Assembly: GCA_001045525.1 (NCBI GenBank)
Contig: LDWW01000008.1
Location: 62,001 to 126,000 of the forward strand
DNA length: 64,000 nt
Direction of reading: 5' to 3'
Source: Chitinispirillum alkaliphilum
GTDB lineage: Bacteria > Fibrobacterota > Chitinivibrionia > Chitinivibrionales > Chitinispirillaceae
A model generated the notes under the pieces. It saw nothing but the letters and a program-made list of their open reading frames with translations, did no database searches and was not told the origin of the DNA. Position 1 is the first letter of the stretch. Each line of letters starts with the position of its first letter. A program made the translations under genes and the position numbers. Of this stretch, positions 26,634-35,639 are shown piece after piece.

Positions 26634-28751
26634 GTGAACAGTATGAAAGCTCTGTTTCCAGGTGCTGTCTACTGGTCTCATCTACCCTGCATCATTGCCT
26701 CTGGTGCATTTTGCTTTGGCATACTTACGGCCACCCGCCTGACTCAGTTTGAATTCAGTAATAGATTGTACACCCATTTTTTCATTTTGGCAACTGTTTC
26801 AACGATTATTTCAGGCATTTTAACCAAAAGCTCAGGTCTGAGATTTTTTTTATTTTTTGTCGCCGGGCTTTCACACTACACTCAAACAGATATGCGCCAC
26901 AACTTCTTCCGCCGGGAACTTGAACACTCAATGCGGTATTCTTCTTACACAGAGGTTTCCGGCAAGGTAAGGGGAAGAATCACAGAACGTTTCGGTAACT
27001 CCTATTTCGCTTTCAAAATTGAAAACAGCAATGACCCTCAGTTAACAGAACTGCTCAGAGGAAAAAGAGTGCGTGGTATTTATTCCGGGGAGGACATAAA
27101 AACCTCCGGTACCTATATCTTCAGCGGTGAGTTTTCGCTACCGGGAAAAGGTGAGTTTCCATTCGGTTTCAACGAGTCCGCATATCTAAGGAACCAGGGG
27201 TTATGGGGAAATCTAATTATACAAACAGTGCATCATAGCGAGGAGTCAGAACCATCATTCACAAGCGGTTTATTCCAGCTAATCCGCAGCAGAAGTCATG
27301 AGATATTTGGCTCAGCCGGAGATAGCGAGGTGAATTCGATTTTCCATGCAGCTTTTCTTGGAGAAAGGGATAAGCTGACAGAAAGGGTCAGATCAGGATT
27401 CAGAAAAGCCGGGATATTTCACCTTCTTTCTATCTCAGGATTTCACGCCGGATTACTCTTTGGAGCAGGTTATGCAGTGCTGGCATTATTTGGTTTGAAG
27501 AAAAAGTACTGTATGGCATTGTCTACAGGGTTTCTCTGGCTCTATCTGTTTTTTATTGGTTTTATTCCCTCTCTTTTCAGGGCAACAGTTATGGTAAGCT
27601 GTATTGGAGGTGCAACGTTTTCGCAGAAGAAAAACCATACTCTTCAGGCTCTGGGATTGGCTGCTCTGGTTTGGCTTATCTGGTCTCCCTATTCTCTTTT
27701 TTCTCCAGGTTTCCAGTTATCGTTTGCCGCAACATCAGGAATACTTTTGCTAAGCCCTATCCTGAGCCGCATTTTGAAACCGGAGTTCACCAACAGATAC
27801 ATAAATTTTATCGGTAAATCTATCTTATCATCCTTTTCTGTTTCAATCTCGGCATTTCTTTTTACAGCCCCGGTGCTTGCCTATCATTTTGGCACTATTT
27901 CTCTATTTGGAATTCTGTTCAATATTCCGGCAATTGTGATCATGTCGGGAGCTATGTGGTCGCTTTTCGCAGGTCTGCTTACCGGAATGTTTTATGTACC
28001 ACTGGCAACACCATTTGTCTTTGTATCCCGCTACATGCTTGAACTACTCTTGCTGCTCAGCGAGTTTTCTCATTTTTTTGACTATAGTGAACTGACTCTG
28101 CCTGCGCCAAAATGGCACACAATAGTTTCTTTCTACCTTTTTCTAACAGGACTCTGTGCAATCAGAAAGAAGAGTGTGGCGACTTTTTTCCTGATCGGTT
28201 CCGCCTCACTCACAATTCTGTTTACGCTCCTGGGTATGATACCAGACAGGGGTCATGGGGAATTTGTTCGCATTACAAGGGGTTCAAGCACGATCAATGG
28301 GGTTTTGTGGCCCGATAACAGCGTGTGGCTATTTGGTTTTGGTGAACCTTATGAACTTCGGCAGATGTTCAGAACCAGAGTCAGACCCTGGTTTCACCAC
28401 AGGAGTAACCCAAAGTTGTCTCTTCTTATTTTCCATGAGGAGGCGGAATTTGCCGCTCATCAGATCATGCATACTTCAGAACAATTCCCCCACCTTCTGA
28501 CAGCTCCCGCACAACCGAACTCTCCGGTTTTAAATGAAAACTGGAATTACCACAAAATCAATTTACCCCTGATGTTTTGTAGTGGAAAGGGATACTCAAC
28601 CCACATCAGCTCAAAGGATGTTCAGTTTATATCACCCTCCTCAAGGCTTACAATCCCTCTTCTCTATAATGGAAATGTCACATTTTCTGAAGACGGGGAA
28701 AAATGGATCAGTATCAGGGAGGATACAATTATTACCCTTGAAAATTTCTGA
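26634..28751 (+). CDS. comEC: ComEC/Rec2-family DNA-uptake channel protein without metallo-beta-lactamase domain
   Basis: 705 residues from GTG 26634 (AGAG five bases upstream; ATG 26643 is the alternative). Several membrane helices at the N-terminus are followed by a DUF4131-like soluble region (about 95-200). The Competence core is about 230-500, with Phe-His-Leu-Leu-Ser-Ile-Ser-Gly-Phe-His-Ala-Gly-Leu at about 262, Gly-Phe-Ile-Pro-Ser-Leu-Phe-Arg-Ala and Pro-Gly-Phe-Gln-Leu-Ser-Phe-Ala. The last about 170 residues lack the His-x-His-x-Asp-His metal motif of the beta-lactamase-like domain, so only the channel half and a short beta-rich tail are kept. Its family carries single-stranded DNA across the inner membrane. 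Divergent from the REC-HATPase gene. Confidence 0.88.
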   Translation: MNSMKALFPGAVYWSHLPCIIASGAFCFGILTATRLTQFEFSNRLYTHFFILATVSTIISGILTKSSGLRFFLFFVAGLSHYTQTDMRHNFFRRELEHSMRYSSYTEVSGKVRGRITERFGNSYFAFKIENSNDPQLTELLRGKRVRGIYSGEDIKTSGTYIFSGEFSLPGKGEFPFGFNESAYLRNQGLWGNLIIQTVHHSEESEPSFTSGLFQLIRSRSHEIFGSAGDSEVNSIFHAAFLGERDKLTERVRSGFRKAGIFHLLSISGFHAGLLFGAGYAVLALFGLKKKYCMALSTGFLWLYLFFIGFIPSLFRATVMVSCIGGATFSQKKNHTLQALGLAALVWLIWSPYSLFSPGFQLSFAATSGILLLSPILSRILKPEFTNRYINFIGKSILSSFSVSISAFLFTAPVLAYHFGTISLFGILFNIPAIVIMSGAMWSLFAGLLTGMFYVPLATPFVFVSRYMLELLLLLSEFSHFFDYSELTLPAPKWHTIVSFYLFLTGLCAIRKKSVATFFLIGSASLTILFTLLGMIPDRGHGEFVRITRGSSTINGVLWPDNSVWLFGFGEPYELRQMFRTRVRPWFHHRSNPKLSLLIFHEEAEFAAHQIMHTSEQFPHLLTAPAQPNSPVLNENWNYHKINLPLMFCSGKGYSTHISSKDVQFISPSSRLTIPLLYNGNVTFSEDGEKWISIREDTIITLENF

Positions 28752-28869
28752 AGTTATGCAGGATATTGTGAAAGTGAACATTTATTTATTACATTCTTTA
28801 ATAGAGGTGGATTAAACAATAACTCCAAACGAGCGGTTTTTGCAGTACTGAATACCTTTGGGGAAAACG

Positions 28870-29217
28870 ATGATAATAACAGAAAAATTCAGTCAAAACT
28901 GGCAAATTGTTAGATTCCAGGGCAAATTTGTGGCAAAAACCTTAAACGAGGTTCGAAAGACTCTGAGTAAGATTGAATCAGAGGGAAAAATGAAAAAAGT
29001 TGTGTTTGATTTAAGCTCTACCAATTACCTGGACTCCAGCGCCCTCACAGTTATGCTTAATCTTCTCAAAAGATTAAACCAAAAAGAGGGTGGAGAGTTC
29101 GTTGTCTGCGGACCGAACAAGGAAGTAATGGAAATATTCTCGATAGTTGGCTTCGATAAAGTGGTCAGGATTTACCCCTCAGTAGAATCGGTTCTTAATC
29201 AGAACGAGAATTGCTGA
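28870..29217 (+). CDS. STAS-domain anti-sigma-factor-antagonist-like protein
   Basis: 115 residues from ATG 28870, preferred because GGGG lies six bases upstream. An in-frame TTG at 28858 would add four residues. It is a single STAS domain with Val-Val-Phe-Asp-Leu-Ser-Ser and the phosphorylatable block Tyr-Leu-Asp-Ser-Ser-Ala-Leu (Ser56). Proteins of this type bind HATPase switch kinases and free a sigma factor or another target when unphosphorylated. The nearby REC-HATPase gene (25591-26520) is the obvious candidate partner, but the two are not in one operon. A weak hairpin with a T-run overlaps its 3' end. Confidence 0.88.
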   Translation: MIITEKFSQNWQIVRFQGKFVAKTLNEVRKTLSKIESEGKMKKVVFDLSSTNYLDSSALTVMLNLLKRLNQKEGGEFVVCGPNKEVMEIFSIVGFDKVVRIYPSVESVLNQNENC

Positions 29218-29225
29218 TTTTTTTT
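29197..29225 (+). terminator. Weak rho-independent terminator after the STAS gene
   Basis: Six-bp stem AATCAG/CTGATT (29197-29202 with 29214-29219) with an 11-base loop runs straight into eight Ts (29218-29225). It overlaps the last codons of the STAS gene. The stem is short, so efficiency is doubtful. Confidence 0.4.
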
Positions 29226-29322
29226 ACCTGTAAGAACATTTTCCTTTGTATTTTCACTCTCAGTACTGCGGTCTGAAGAGAAATGTCACTATTCTCAATT
29301 TTTTCCCAAAAAAGGAGAAAAC

Positions 29323-29871
29323 ATGCCCAGGGCCATTATTGTATTGGCAGATGGATTTGAGGAGCTGGAAGCTGTTGCATGCATAGACTTGCTGAGAAGA
29401 TCACCTGTTGAAGTATGTATTGCGGGACTCGATTCGCTTACAATCACCGGAAGTCATGAAATAAGATTGGAAGCAGATATGCTACTTGAAAACCATACTC
29501 CCGGTTTCGATGCGCTGATATTGCCGGGAGGAATGCCCGGGACAAAAAACCTTGCTCATTCAACCCCTTTAAAAGAGGTAATCATAAAAGCAGATCATGA
29601 AAAAAAGCTGCTTGCTGCCATATGTGCCGCACCAACGGTTCTATACAGTGCCGGTGTCCTTAAAAATAAAAAGGCGACCTGCTATCCCGGGTTTGAGAAA
29701 CAATTTTCTGAAACTATATTTGTGGAAAAACCGGTTGTAAGGGATGAGCACATAATCACAAGCCGGGGTGCCGGTACGGCTATCCCTTTCTCTCTTGAAA
29801 TTATAAAGTATATTTGCGGAAGTGAACACTCCGAAAAAATAGCATCCTCCATACTGTACGAACAAAGTTAA
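29323..29871 (+). CDS. DJ-1/PfpI family protein (YajL/ThiJ-like)
   Basis: 182 residues, the usual length of the DJ-1 subfamily. The conserved acidic residue is in Gly-Phe-Glu-Glu-Leu-Glu (Glu16, matching DJ-1 Glu18). The nucleophile elbow is Ala-Ala-Ile-Cys-Ala-Ala-Pro-Thr (Cys101). A Ser-Arg-Gly-Ala-Gly-Thr-Ala segment near residue 147 corresponds to the DJ-1 family His/Arg loop. Family members are linked to oxidative or electrophile stress and glyoxal handling, but the in vivo substrate is debated. An AAAGGAG box seven bases before the start supports ATG 29323. It lies 15 bases before the leucine-rich-repeat gene, so they may be co-transcribed. Confidence 0.92.
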   Translation: MPRAIIVLADGFEELEAVACIDLLRRSPVEVCIAGLDSLTITGSHEIRLEADMLLENHTPGFDALILPGGMPGTKNLAHSTPLKEVIIKADHEKKLLAAICAAPTVLYSAGVLKNKKATCYPGFEKQFSETIFVEKPVVRDEHIITSRGAGTAIPFSLEIIKYICGSEHSEKIASSILYEQS

Positions 29872-29886
29872 TGACGGAGCTTGAAA

Positions 29887-31107
29887 ATGGGTTATAAAAG
29901 TCTGGTTGTCCTGATTTCTTTTCTCTGGGCAATTTGCCTTGCGCAGGAAAGTGACTTTTCCAAGGATTCCACAATTGTCGATTTAATACTGAATATCAAC
30001 TCTGTCGAAGTGCAGGATTTCAGCAGTCTCACAGATACTGTGGGTGGCAGGATTACAGGCCTGCATTTGGACTCTCTGGGTATTGAGATTATACCTGAAG
30101 AAATACAACGTCTCGAACATCTGCGGCTGCTCAGACTAAATCACAACAATCTTTCTGTACTGCCCGGTGAGATAGGAAATCTGAGATTTCTAAGAGAACT
30201 GCGTCTTGACAATAACAGTCTCGACTCTCTGCCCCCCTCTTTTGAGAACTTAAGGGAGCTAAGAACACTGTATCTCAATGGCAACAATTTCACCTCATTA
30301 CCGGAAATCCTCAACACCATACCGCTGTTGACAGAGCTCTCGATCACCCACAATCAGATAAGTTATATCGGCTCAGGCACGCCCCCTATGCCCATGATCA
30401 AATATATCTATCTTGATCACAACAACCTTGATTCTCTCCCATCATGGTTTTTTGACCACGACAGTCTCAGAGTTCTCTCCCTTAAAAACAATGAGCTTAC
30501 CCACCTTTGCGCCAACATCAGTAATGCTCAAAAACTTCAAACAGTTAAGGTTTCTGGGAACCTGATAAATTTTCTGCCGGAGTCTATTGGCGAGCTTGCC
30601 AACCTTCAATACCTCTATGTCTCAGAAAACATGCTTACCTCACTTCCCGCTTCCATTGGTGAGCTTTCGAACCTGCGCTGGTTTTATGCAGATAAAAACC
30701 AACTGGCACAGATTCCCCAAGAGCTTTCAGCCTTGTCACGACTCGAGATTTTATCACTCTCGGGCAACGGAATCACAACTGTTCCCGAATCTATCGGTGA
30801 ACTTTCAGCTCTCCTTGTTTTAAATCTCAGCCACAACAACCTTGCCTCTTTCCCCGGTGCGATTTCAAATCTTTGCGGCCTGAAAGTGTTATGGCTGGCA
30901 CACAACTCCCTTTCATCACTGCCCGAATCAATAACAGGGCTAAGGGAACTTGGCCAGCTGAATCAATCGGGTGAAGGCGGGGGCTTAGACCTCTCGGGCA
31001 ACATGTTATGCCACCAACCCGAACAGATAGTGGAGTGGGCAAACCTGTTTGACCCACAATGGAAAAAAAGCCAGAAGTGTGAAGATATTTCAGACTCAAA
31101 AGATTAA
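29887..31107 (+). CDS. Secreted leucine-rich-repeat protein
   Basis: 406 residues from ATG 29887 (GGAG seven bases upstream; a TTG six bases earlier is too near the box). A signal peptide covers about residues 1-20 and ends at Cys-Leu-Ala-Gln. Residues about 55-385 form roughly a dozen 23-residue bacterial LRR repeats with the Leu-x-x-Leu-x-Leu-x-x-Asn-x-Leu-x-x-Leu-Pro consensus and recurrent Ile-Gly-Glu-Leu. Such repeats make protein-binding solenoids. There is no kinase, LPXTG or T9SS-type tail, so it is probably periplasmic or released. Follows the DJ-1 gene by 15 bases. Confidence 0.9.
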   Translation: MGYKSLVVLISFLWAICLAQESDFSKDSTIVDLILNINSVEVQDFSSLTDTVGGRITGLHLDSLGIEIIPEEIQRLEHLRLLRLNHNNLSVLPGEIGNLRFLRELRLDNNSLDSLPPSFENLRELRTLYLNGNNFTSLPEILNTIPLLTELSITHNQISYIGSGTPPMPMIKYIYLDHNNLDSLPSWFFDHDSLRVLSLKNNELTHLCANISNAQKLQTVKVSGNLINFLPESIGELANLQYLYVSENMLTSLPASIGELSNLRWFYADKNQLAQIPQELSALSRLEILSLSGNGITTVPESIGELSALLVLNLSHNNLASFPGAISNLCGLKVLWLAHNSLSSLPESITGLRELGQLNQSGEGGGLDLSGNMLCHQPEQIVEWANLFDPQWKKSQKCEDISDSKD

Positions 31108-31185
31108 CCCGTGCAATTTGAATTAATATATTTTTAAGACCATTTTGGTTATTTTGAATTTTTCACATCAGCACACGACTCACAC

Positions 31186-32277
31186 ATGAAAAGAACCATT
31201 CTCTACCCAAAACATATCTCCCTGAATGCAAAGATGGTCCCCTTTGGCGGGTATGAAATGCCTATTCAGTATGACGGGATCCTTAAAGAGCACAAGGCTG
31301 CCAGAACAGATAGTGCACTATTTGATACCTGCCATATGGGCGAGCTGATAATTGAAGGGGAAAATTCGGTTAAAGATCTCGAGAGTATTTTAAGCTGCGG
31401 TGTAGCTTCAATCTCAAAGGGTGCCTGCCGCTACGGATTTATATGCAACGAACAGGGCGGAATCATAGACGATCAGATTTTATACAGATTAGATGAACTG
31501 AAGTTTATGATGGTGGTAAATGCATCAACTCAGCAAACTGACTATGAATGGATTAAGTCTCATTGTTCAGCAGAAACAAAACTGAAAGATATTTCACTGG
31601 AAACTGCAAAAATAGATATTCAGGGCCCGGCCTCTGCAAAACTGGTGTCCTCAATCTTAAGCCTTCCTATAGATTCACTGAGATTTTACCGGTTCGGGCA
31701 CAATTATTTCAAGGGTGAAGAAGTTCTCATCAGCCGCACAGGGTATACAGGTGAAATTGGGTTTGAAATTTATTGCAAAAACGACTCAGCCACTGCAATC
31801 TGGGACAATTTAATCAGTCTTGGGGCGGTTCCTGCTGGACTGGGGGCACGCGATACACTGAGGCTTGAGATGGGTTTTCCATTGTACGGTCACGAACTCA
31901 GAGATGATATAAATGCAGCAGAAAGTGGATTCTCAAGGGCGGTCTCCTCTCAGAAACAGTTTATCGGTTCTGAAGCGATCCGGAATAAAGAGAACCACAA
32001 AAATACACTTGTGGGTATCAGGCTTAAAGAGAAGCGGGCTGCAAGAGAAGGGGATGAGATAGAGATTGATGGTGTGATCAGGGGGTTTGTTACAAGTGGA
32101 AGTTACGCTCCGTCACTTGGATGTGCTGTAGCACTTGGGTATGTAGAAAACCCATACTGCAAGCCAGGTACTCAACTGTTCTTACGCGGAAAAAAATTAA
32201 ATGCTGAAGGAATTATAACAGAACTTCCTTTCTATAAGGATGGAACTGCACGAGCGGATCTAAAATCATATCTATAA
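31186..32277 (+). CDS. gcvT: Glycine cleavage system T protein (aminomethyltransferase)
   Basis: 363 residues, family-normal. It transfers the methylene group from the aminomethyl-lipoyl arm of GcvH to tetrahydrofolate and releases ammonia. Visible signatures are Met-Val-Pro-Phe-Gly-Gly-Tyr-Glu-Met-Pro near residue 17, Phe-Asp-Thr-Cys-His-Met-Gly-Glu near 45, Ser-Arg-Thr-Gly-Tyr-Thr-Gly-Glu near 183, Gly-Leu-Gly-Ala-Arg-Asp-Thr-Leu-Arg-Leu-Glu near 219, and a C-terminal Gly-Tyr-Val. First gene of the gcvT-gcvH-gcvPA-gcvPB operon. The 78-base gap upstream is too short for a full glycine riboswitch and shows none. No clear ribosome-binding site precedes the ATG. Confidence 0.96.
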   Translation: MKRTILYPKHISLNAKMVPFGGYEMPIQYDGILKEHKAARTDSALFDTCHMGELIIEGENSVKDLESILSCGVASISKGACRYGFICNEQGGIIDDQILYRLDELKFMMVVNASTQQTDYEWIKSHCSAETKLKDISLETAKIDIQGPASAKLVSSILSLPIDSLRFYRFGHNYFKGEEVLISRTGYTGEIGFEIYCKNDSATAIWDNLISLGAVPAGLGARDTLRLEMGFPLYGHELRDDINAAESGFSRAVSSQKQFIGSEAIRNKENHKNTLVGIRLKEKRAAREGDEIEIDGVIRGFVTSGSYAPSLGCAVALGYVENPYCKPGTQLFLRGKKLNAEGIITELPFYKDGTARADLKSYL

Positions 32278-32303
32278 AAAGTGCTTAAAACAAAGGAGCA
32301 TTC

Positions 32304-32684
32304 ATGATACCAGCAGACAGAAAATACACCGATTCTCACGAATGGGTTTTGGTCGAAGGCGATAGTGCCACCATAGGTATAACCGAACACGCACAGGATT
32401 CTCTGGGTGATATCACTTTTATAGAGCTTCCGGATACAGGAAAAAAAGTTCAAAAAGGAGCCGAGTGCGGCGTTGTTGAGTCGGTAAAGGCTGCCAGTGA
32501 CATTTTCTCACCACTAACAGGAGAAGTTGAGGAAATTAATGACAAACTAACCACATCACCAGAGCTTATCAACAGTGATCCGTATGGTGATGGATGGTTT
32601 TTCAAGGTCAAAAACCTGAGTGCATCCGAAATTGAATCACTCATGGATTCTGCTGCATACGAGAAATATCTGGAGACTCTGTAA
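32304..32684 (+). CDS. gcvH: Glycine cleavage system H protein (lipoyl carrier)
   Basis: 126 residues with a lipoyl domain. The lipoylated lysine is Lys62 in Val-Glu-Ser-Val-Lys-Ala-Ala-Ser-Asp. The opening Tyr-Thr-Asp-Ser-His-Glu-Trp-Val and Ile-Gly-Ile-Thr-Glu-His-Ala-Gln-Asp-Ser-Leu-Gly-Asp are diagnostic. The protein shuttles the aminomethyl group from the P protein to the T protein and is reoxidised by the L protein. It sits 26 bases after gcvT and its stop is immediately followed by the gcvPA start. An AAAGGAG box precedes the ATG. Confidence 0.97.
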   Translation: MIPADRKYTDSHEWVLVEGDSATIGITEHAQDSLGDITFIELPDTGKKVQKGAECGVVESVKAASDIFSPLTGEVEEINDKLTTSPELINSDPYGDGWFFKVKNLSASEIESLMDSAAYEKYLETL

Positions 32685-34022
32685 ATGAGCTACCTGCCAT
32701 CGACCCCGGATCAACAATCCGAAATGCTTGAACGCTGTGGTCTGAGCCATATAGATCAGTTGTTTGAGGACATACCAAAAGAGTTGGAACCAAAAAGTTT
32801 TTCCCTTCCGCAGGGGAAATCTGAACTTGAGGTTTTGAGTCACTGTGACAGACTCTCAAAACAGAACTTCTCCCATCTTATAAGCTTTCTCGGGGGTGGT
32901 TTCTACGACCATTTCATTCCTTCTGCAGTAGATGCCCTTGCTTCAAGAAGTGAGTTTTACACCGCCTACACTCCCTACCAGCCAGAGCTTTCCCAGGGAA
33001 CTCTTCAGGCCATATATGAATATCAGTCCCATATTTGCAGACTTACTGGCATGGAAGTGTCCAATGCATCTCTTTATGATGGGGGTACCGCACTCTACGA
33101 AGCTTGTCAGATGGCACTAAGTAAAACCGCAAGGCCAAAAATAGTGATCGATGGCGGGGTTAACCCTATTTACAGAAAAATGCTCTACTCCTACACTGCT
33201 AACCTGTCCATTGAGCTTCTGGAGATAGATGTTTCCCATGGGCAGAGCAACAGGGAAACTCTTTTTAACGCCATAGATGAGAGAACAGCGGCTGTAATAC
33301 TTCAAAACCCAAACTTTTTCGGTGTTATAGATGACCATTCAGATATAGCAGAAAAATGTCAGTCCATGGGAATACTTACCGTCCAGTCAGTGTACCCGAT
33401 AGCAATGGCAATGATAAAGAGTCCCGGTGAGCAGGGTATAGATATCGCCACGGGTGAAGGTCAGTCGATGGGGATTCCTCTTTCATTTGGTGGGCCTTAC
33501 CTTGGGTTTATGGCTGTTGGTAAGGGGTTGGCCAGGAAAATGCCGGGCAGAATCGCAGCCCGCACAGAAGACACTCAGGGCAGAGAGGGTTTTGTGCTGT
33601 CTTTGCAAGCCAGGGAGCAGCATATAAGGCGCGAGAAAGCTACTTCAAATATCTGCACCAACGAGGCTCTGTGTGCTCTAAGGGCACATATTTATCTTTC
33701 ACTCTTAGGAAAATCGGGTTTAAACAGGGTTGCATCTCTTTGTCTGGATAAGGCCCACTATGCAAAAAGCCGCCTTAAAAGCATACCCGGTGTAAAGGTG
33801 ATGGAAACCTCACCCACATTCAATGAATTCACGGTTAAACTCCCCATTGATGCTGCGGAGTGTGTGGGAAGCATGATTGAGAAGGGCTTTGCAGCCGGGT
33901 TTCCTCTTGGAAGATATTACAAGGGTATGGAAAGATACCTGCTTGTAGCGGTGACTGAGAAAAGAACAAAACATGAAATCGGGATGTTTGCAGAAACATT
34001 GGAGGCTGTGGTATGTCAGTGA
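32685..34022 (+). CDS. gcvPA: Glycine dehydrogenase (decarboxylating) subunit 1
   Basis: 445 residues, the alpha subunit of two-subunit P protein. Motifs include Tyr-Leu-Pro-Ser-Thr-Pro near the start, Phe-Leu-Gly-Gly-Gly-Phe-Tyr-Asp-His and Tyr-Thr-Pro-Tyr-Gln-Pro-Glu-Leu-Ser-Gln-Gly near residues 95-105, and Gln-Ala-Arg-Glu-Gln-His-Ile-Arg-Arg-Glu-Lys-Ala-Thr-Ser-Asn near 310. It pairs with GcvPB to decarboxylate glycine and load the aminomethyl group on GcvH. The start follows the gcvH stop without a gap. The 3' end overlaps gcvPB by 10 bases. Confidence 0.96.
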   Translation: MSYLPSTPDQQSEMLERCGLSHIDQLFEDIPKELEPKSFSLPQGKSELEVLSHCDRLSKQNFSHLISFLGGGFYDHFIPSAVDALASRSEFYTAYTPYQPELSQGTLQAIYEYQSHICRLTGMEVSNASLYDGGTALYEACQMALSKTARPKIVIDGGVNPIYRKMLYSYTANLSIELLEIDVSHGQSNRETLFNAIDERTAAVILQNPNFFGVIDDHSDIAEKCQSMGILTVQSVYPIAMAMIKSPGEQGIDIATGEGQSMGIPLSFGGPYLGFMAVGKGLARKMPGRIAARTEDTQGREGFVLSLQAREQHIRREKATSNICTNEALCALRAHIYLSLLGKSGLNRVASLCLDKAHYAKSRLKSIPGVKVMETSPTFNEFTVKLPIDAAECVGSMIEKGFAAGFPLGRYYKGMERYLLVAVTEKRTKHEIGMFAETLEAVVCQ

Positions 34023-35464
34023 TCTTTGATAAATCGGTCCCTGGAAGAAAAGGGGTCACGCTGCCCCAAAGTGATGTCCCCATATCAGCGCAAATCCCCG
34101 AACAGTACAGGCGAAAAACCCCACCCCCAATCTGCGAACTTTCTGAACTGGATGTTGTAAGACATTTTACCGCCCTGTCCAGAAAAAACTATGGTGTAGA
34201 CACCAATTTCTACCCCCTGGGGTCATGCACTATGAAATACAACCCCAAGGTGTGTGAAAAGATAGCTTCGATGGATGGTTTTGAAAACCTTCATCCGCTT
34301 CTGCCACAGCTGCGCAGAGGGGGTATGCTCACTCAGGGTGCACTTGCCATTCTTCATGAGCTTGAAGCACAGCTTTGTGAAATAACCGGCATGGACGGCT
34401 TTACACTCCATCCCCTGGCCGGAGCGCATGGTGAACTTACCGGCATGATGCTTATCGCCGCTTATCACCGGTTTAAAGGCAATCAGAAAAACGAAGTGCT
34501 GATTCCTGATGAAGCGCACGGGACAAACCCATCCAGTGCTGCAATTGCAGGGTATAAGGTCCGATCGATTCCAACAGACACCTCCACCGGAACGTTAGAT
34601 ATTTCTGCGCTGGAAGAGGCTATCAGTGATTCAACTGCAGCTATCATGATGACAAATCCCAACACTCTTGGACTCTTTAATGATCAGATAAAAAAAATAG
34701 CCGATATAGCTCACTCCCATGATGCCCTGCTCTATTATGATGGAGCAAATCTGAATGCGATCATGGGGAAGTTCAGGCCCGGAGATGCTGACTTTGATGT
34801 CGTGCATCTTAATCTGCATAAAACCTTTGCCACTCCTCATGGCGGGGGTGGACCGGGAGCGGGTCCGGTAGGAGTTAAGGAACACCTGAGGAAGTTTCTG
34901 CCAATTTCGCGCATAACCAAAAGGTCAGACAACACCTATACTCTAGACTATGATCATCCTCATTCTATTGGCTATATTTCCCCCTTCTACGGGAATTTCG
35001 CAGTATGCCTAAAAGCCTACGCCTACATTCTCATGATGGGAAAAAAGGGATTACGGGAAGCAAGTGAGCAGGCTGTACTCAACGCCAATTATATAATGCA
35101 TTCTCTCAAAACCCATTACGATATTCCATATTTGAGAACCTGCATGCATGAATGTGTATTAAGTGCCAAAAAGCAGATGGAGAATGGGATCAGCGCTTTG
35201 GATATTGCAAAATCACTTATCGACAGGGGTTTTCACCCCCCTACGGTGTATTTTCCCCTGATCGTAAAAGAAGCTCTGATGATCGAGCCAACAGAAACAG
35301 AGAGCAAAGAGACATTGGATTCTTTCATCGGGGCGATGATCGATATTGCAGAGAAGGCAAAAACAGATTCCGGTGCGCTTAAAGAGTCACCGGTTACCAC
35401 AGCTGTAAGCCGATTGAACGAAACCAAGGCAGCCAAAGAGATGGATGTTGCAAGTCTTGAATAG
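34013..35464 (+). CDS. gcvPB: Glycine dehydrogenase (decarboxylating) subunit 2
   Basis: 483 residues, the PLP-bearing beta subunit. The Schiff-base lysine is Lys270 in His-Leu-Asn-Leu-His-Lys-Thr-Phe-Ala-Thr-Pro-His-Gly-Gly-Gly-Gly-Pro-Gly. Other landmarks are Phe-Tyr-Pro-Leu-Gly-Ser-Cys-Thr-Met-Lys-Tyr-Asn-Pro near residue 66 and Asp-Glu-Ala-His-Gly-Thr-Asn-Pro-Ser near 166. Overlaps gcvPA by 10 bases. It is the last gene of the operon, and no lpd (L protein) follows, so dihydrolipoamide dehydrogenase must be encoded elsewhere. No hairpin terminator was seen directly downstream. Confidence 0.97.
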   Translation: MSVIFDKSVPGRKGVTLPQSDVPISAQIPEQYRRKTPPPICELSELDVVRHFTALSRKNYGVDTNFYPLGSCTMKYNPKVCEKIASMDGFENLHPLLPQLRRGGMLTQGALAILHELEAQLCEITGMDGFTLHPLAGAHGELTGMMLIAAYHRFKGNQKNEVLIPDEAHGTNPSSAAIAGYKVRSIPTDTSTGTLDISALEEAISDSTAAIMMTNPNTLGLFNDQIKKIADIAHSHDALLYYDGANLNAIMGKFRPGDADFDVVHLNLHKTFATPHGGGGPGAGPVGVKEHLRKFLPISRITKRSDNTYTLDYDHPHSIGYISPFYGNFAVCLKAYAYILMMGKKGLREASEQAVLNANYIMHSLKTHYDIPYLRTCMHECVLSAKKQMENGISALDIAKSLIDRGFHPPTVYFPLIVKEALMIEPTETESKETLDSFIGAMIDIAEKAKTDSGALKESPVTTAVSRLNETKAAKEMDVASLE

Positions 35465-35560
35465 AGGCAGCTACACAGGTACAGGATTTGCTTCTTTATA
35501 ACGGGATGATGCTTACTTTACTTATATATCAGATTAAGTTTTTCAAAAAGTCTCAACAAG

Positions 35561-35589
35561 TTGCATTTTACACAAAAATGTATTATAAT
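35561..35589 (+). promoter_or_regulatory. Sigma-70-type promoter of the SH3-domain gene
   Basis: TTGCAT (35561-35566) and a perfect TATAAT (35584-35589) are separated by 17 bases, about 50 bases before the next start codon. This is the best housekeeping-type promoter match seen in the window. Confidence 0.65.
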
Positions 35590-35639
35590 TATCATATTAG
35601 AAGTGTAGTGTCTCGATCATAAACAAAAGTGAGGTCTTT

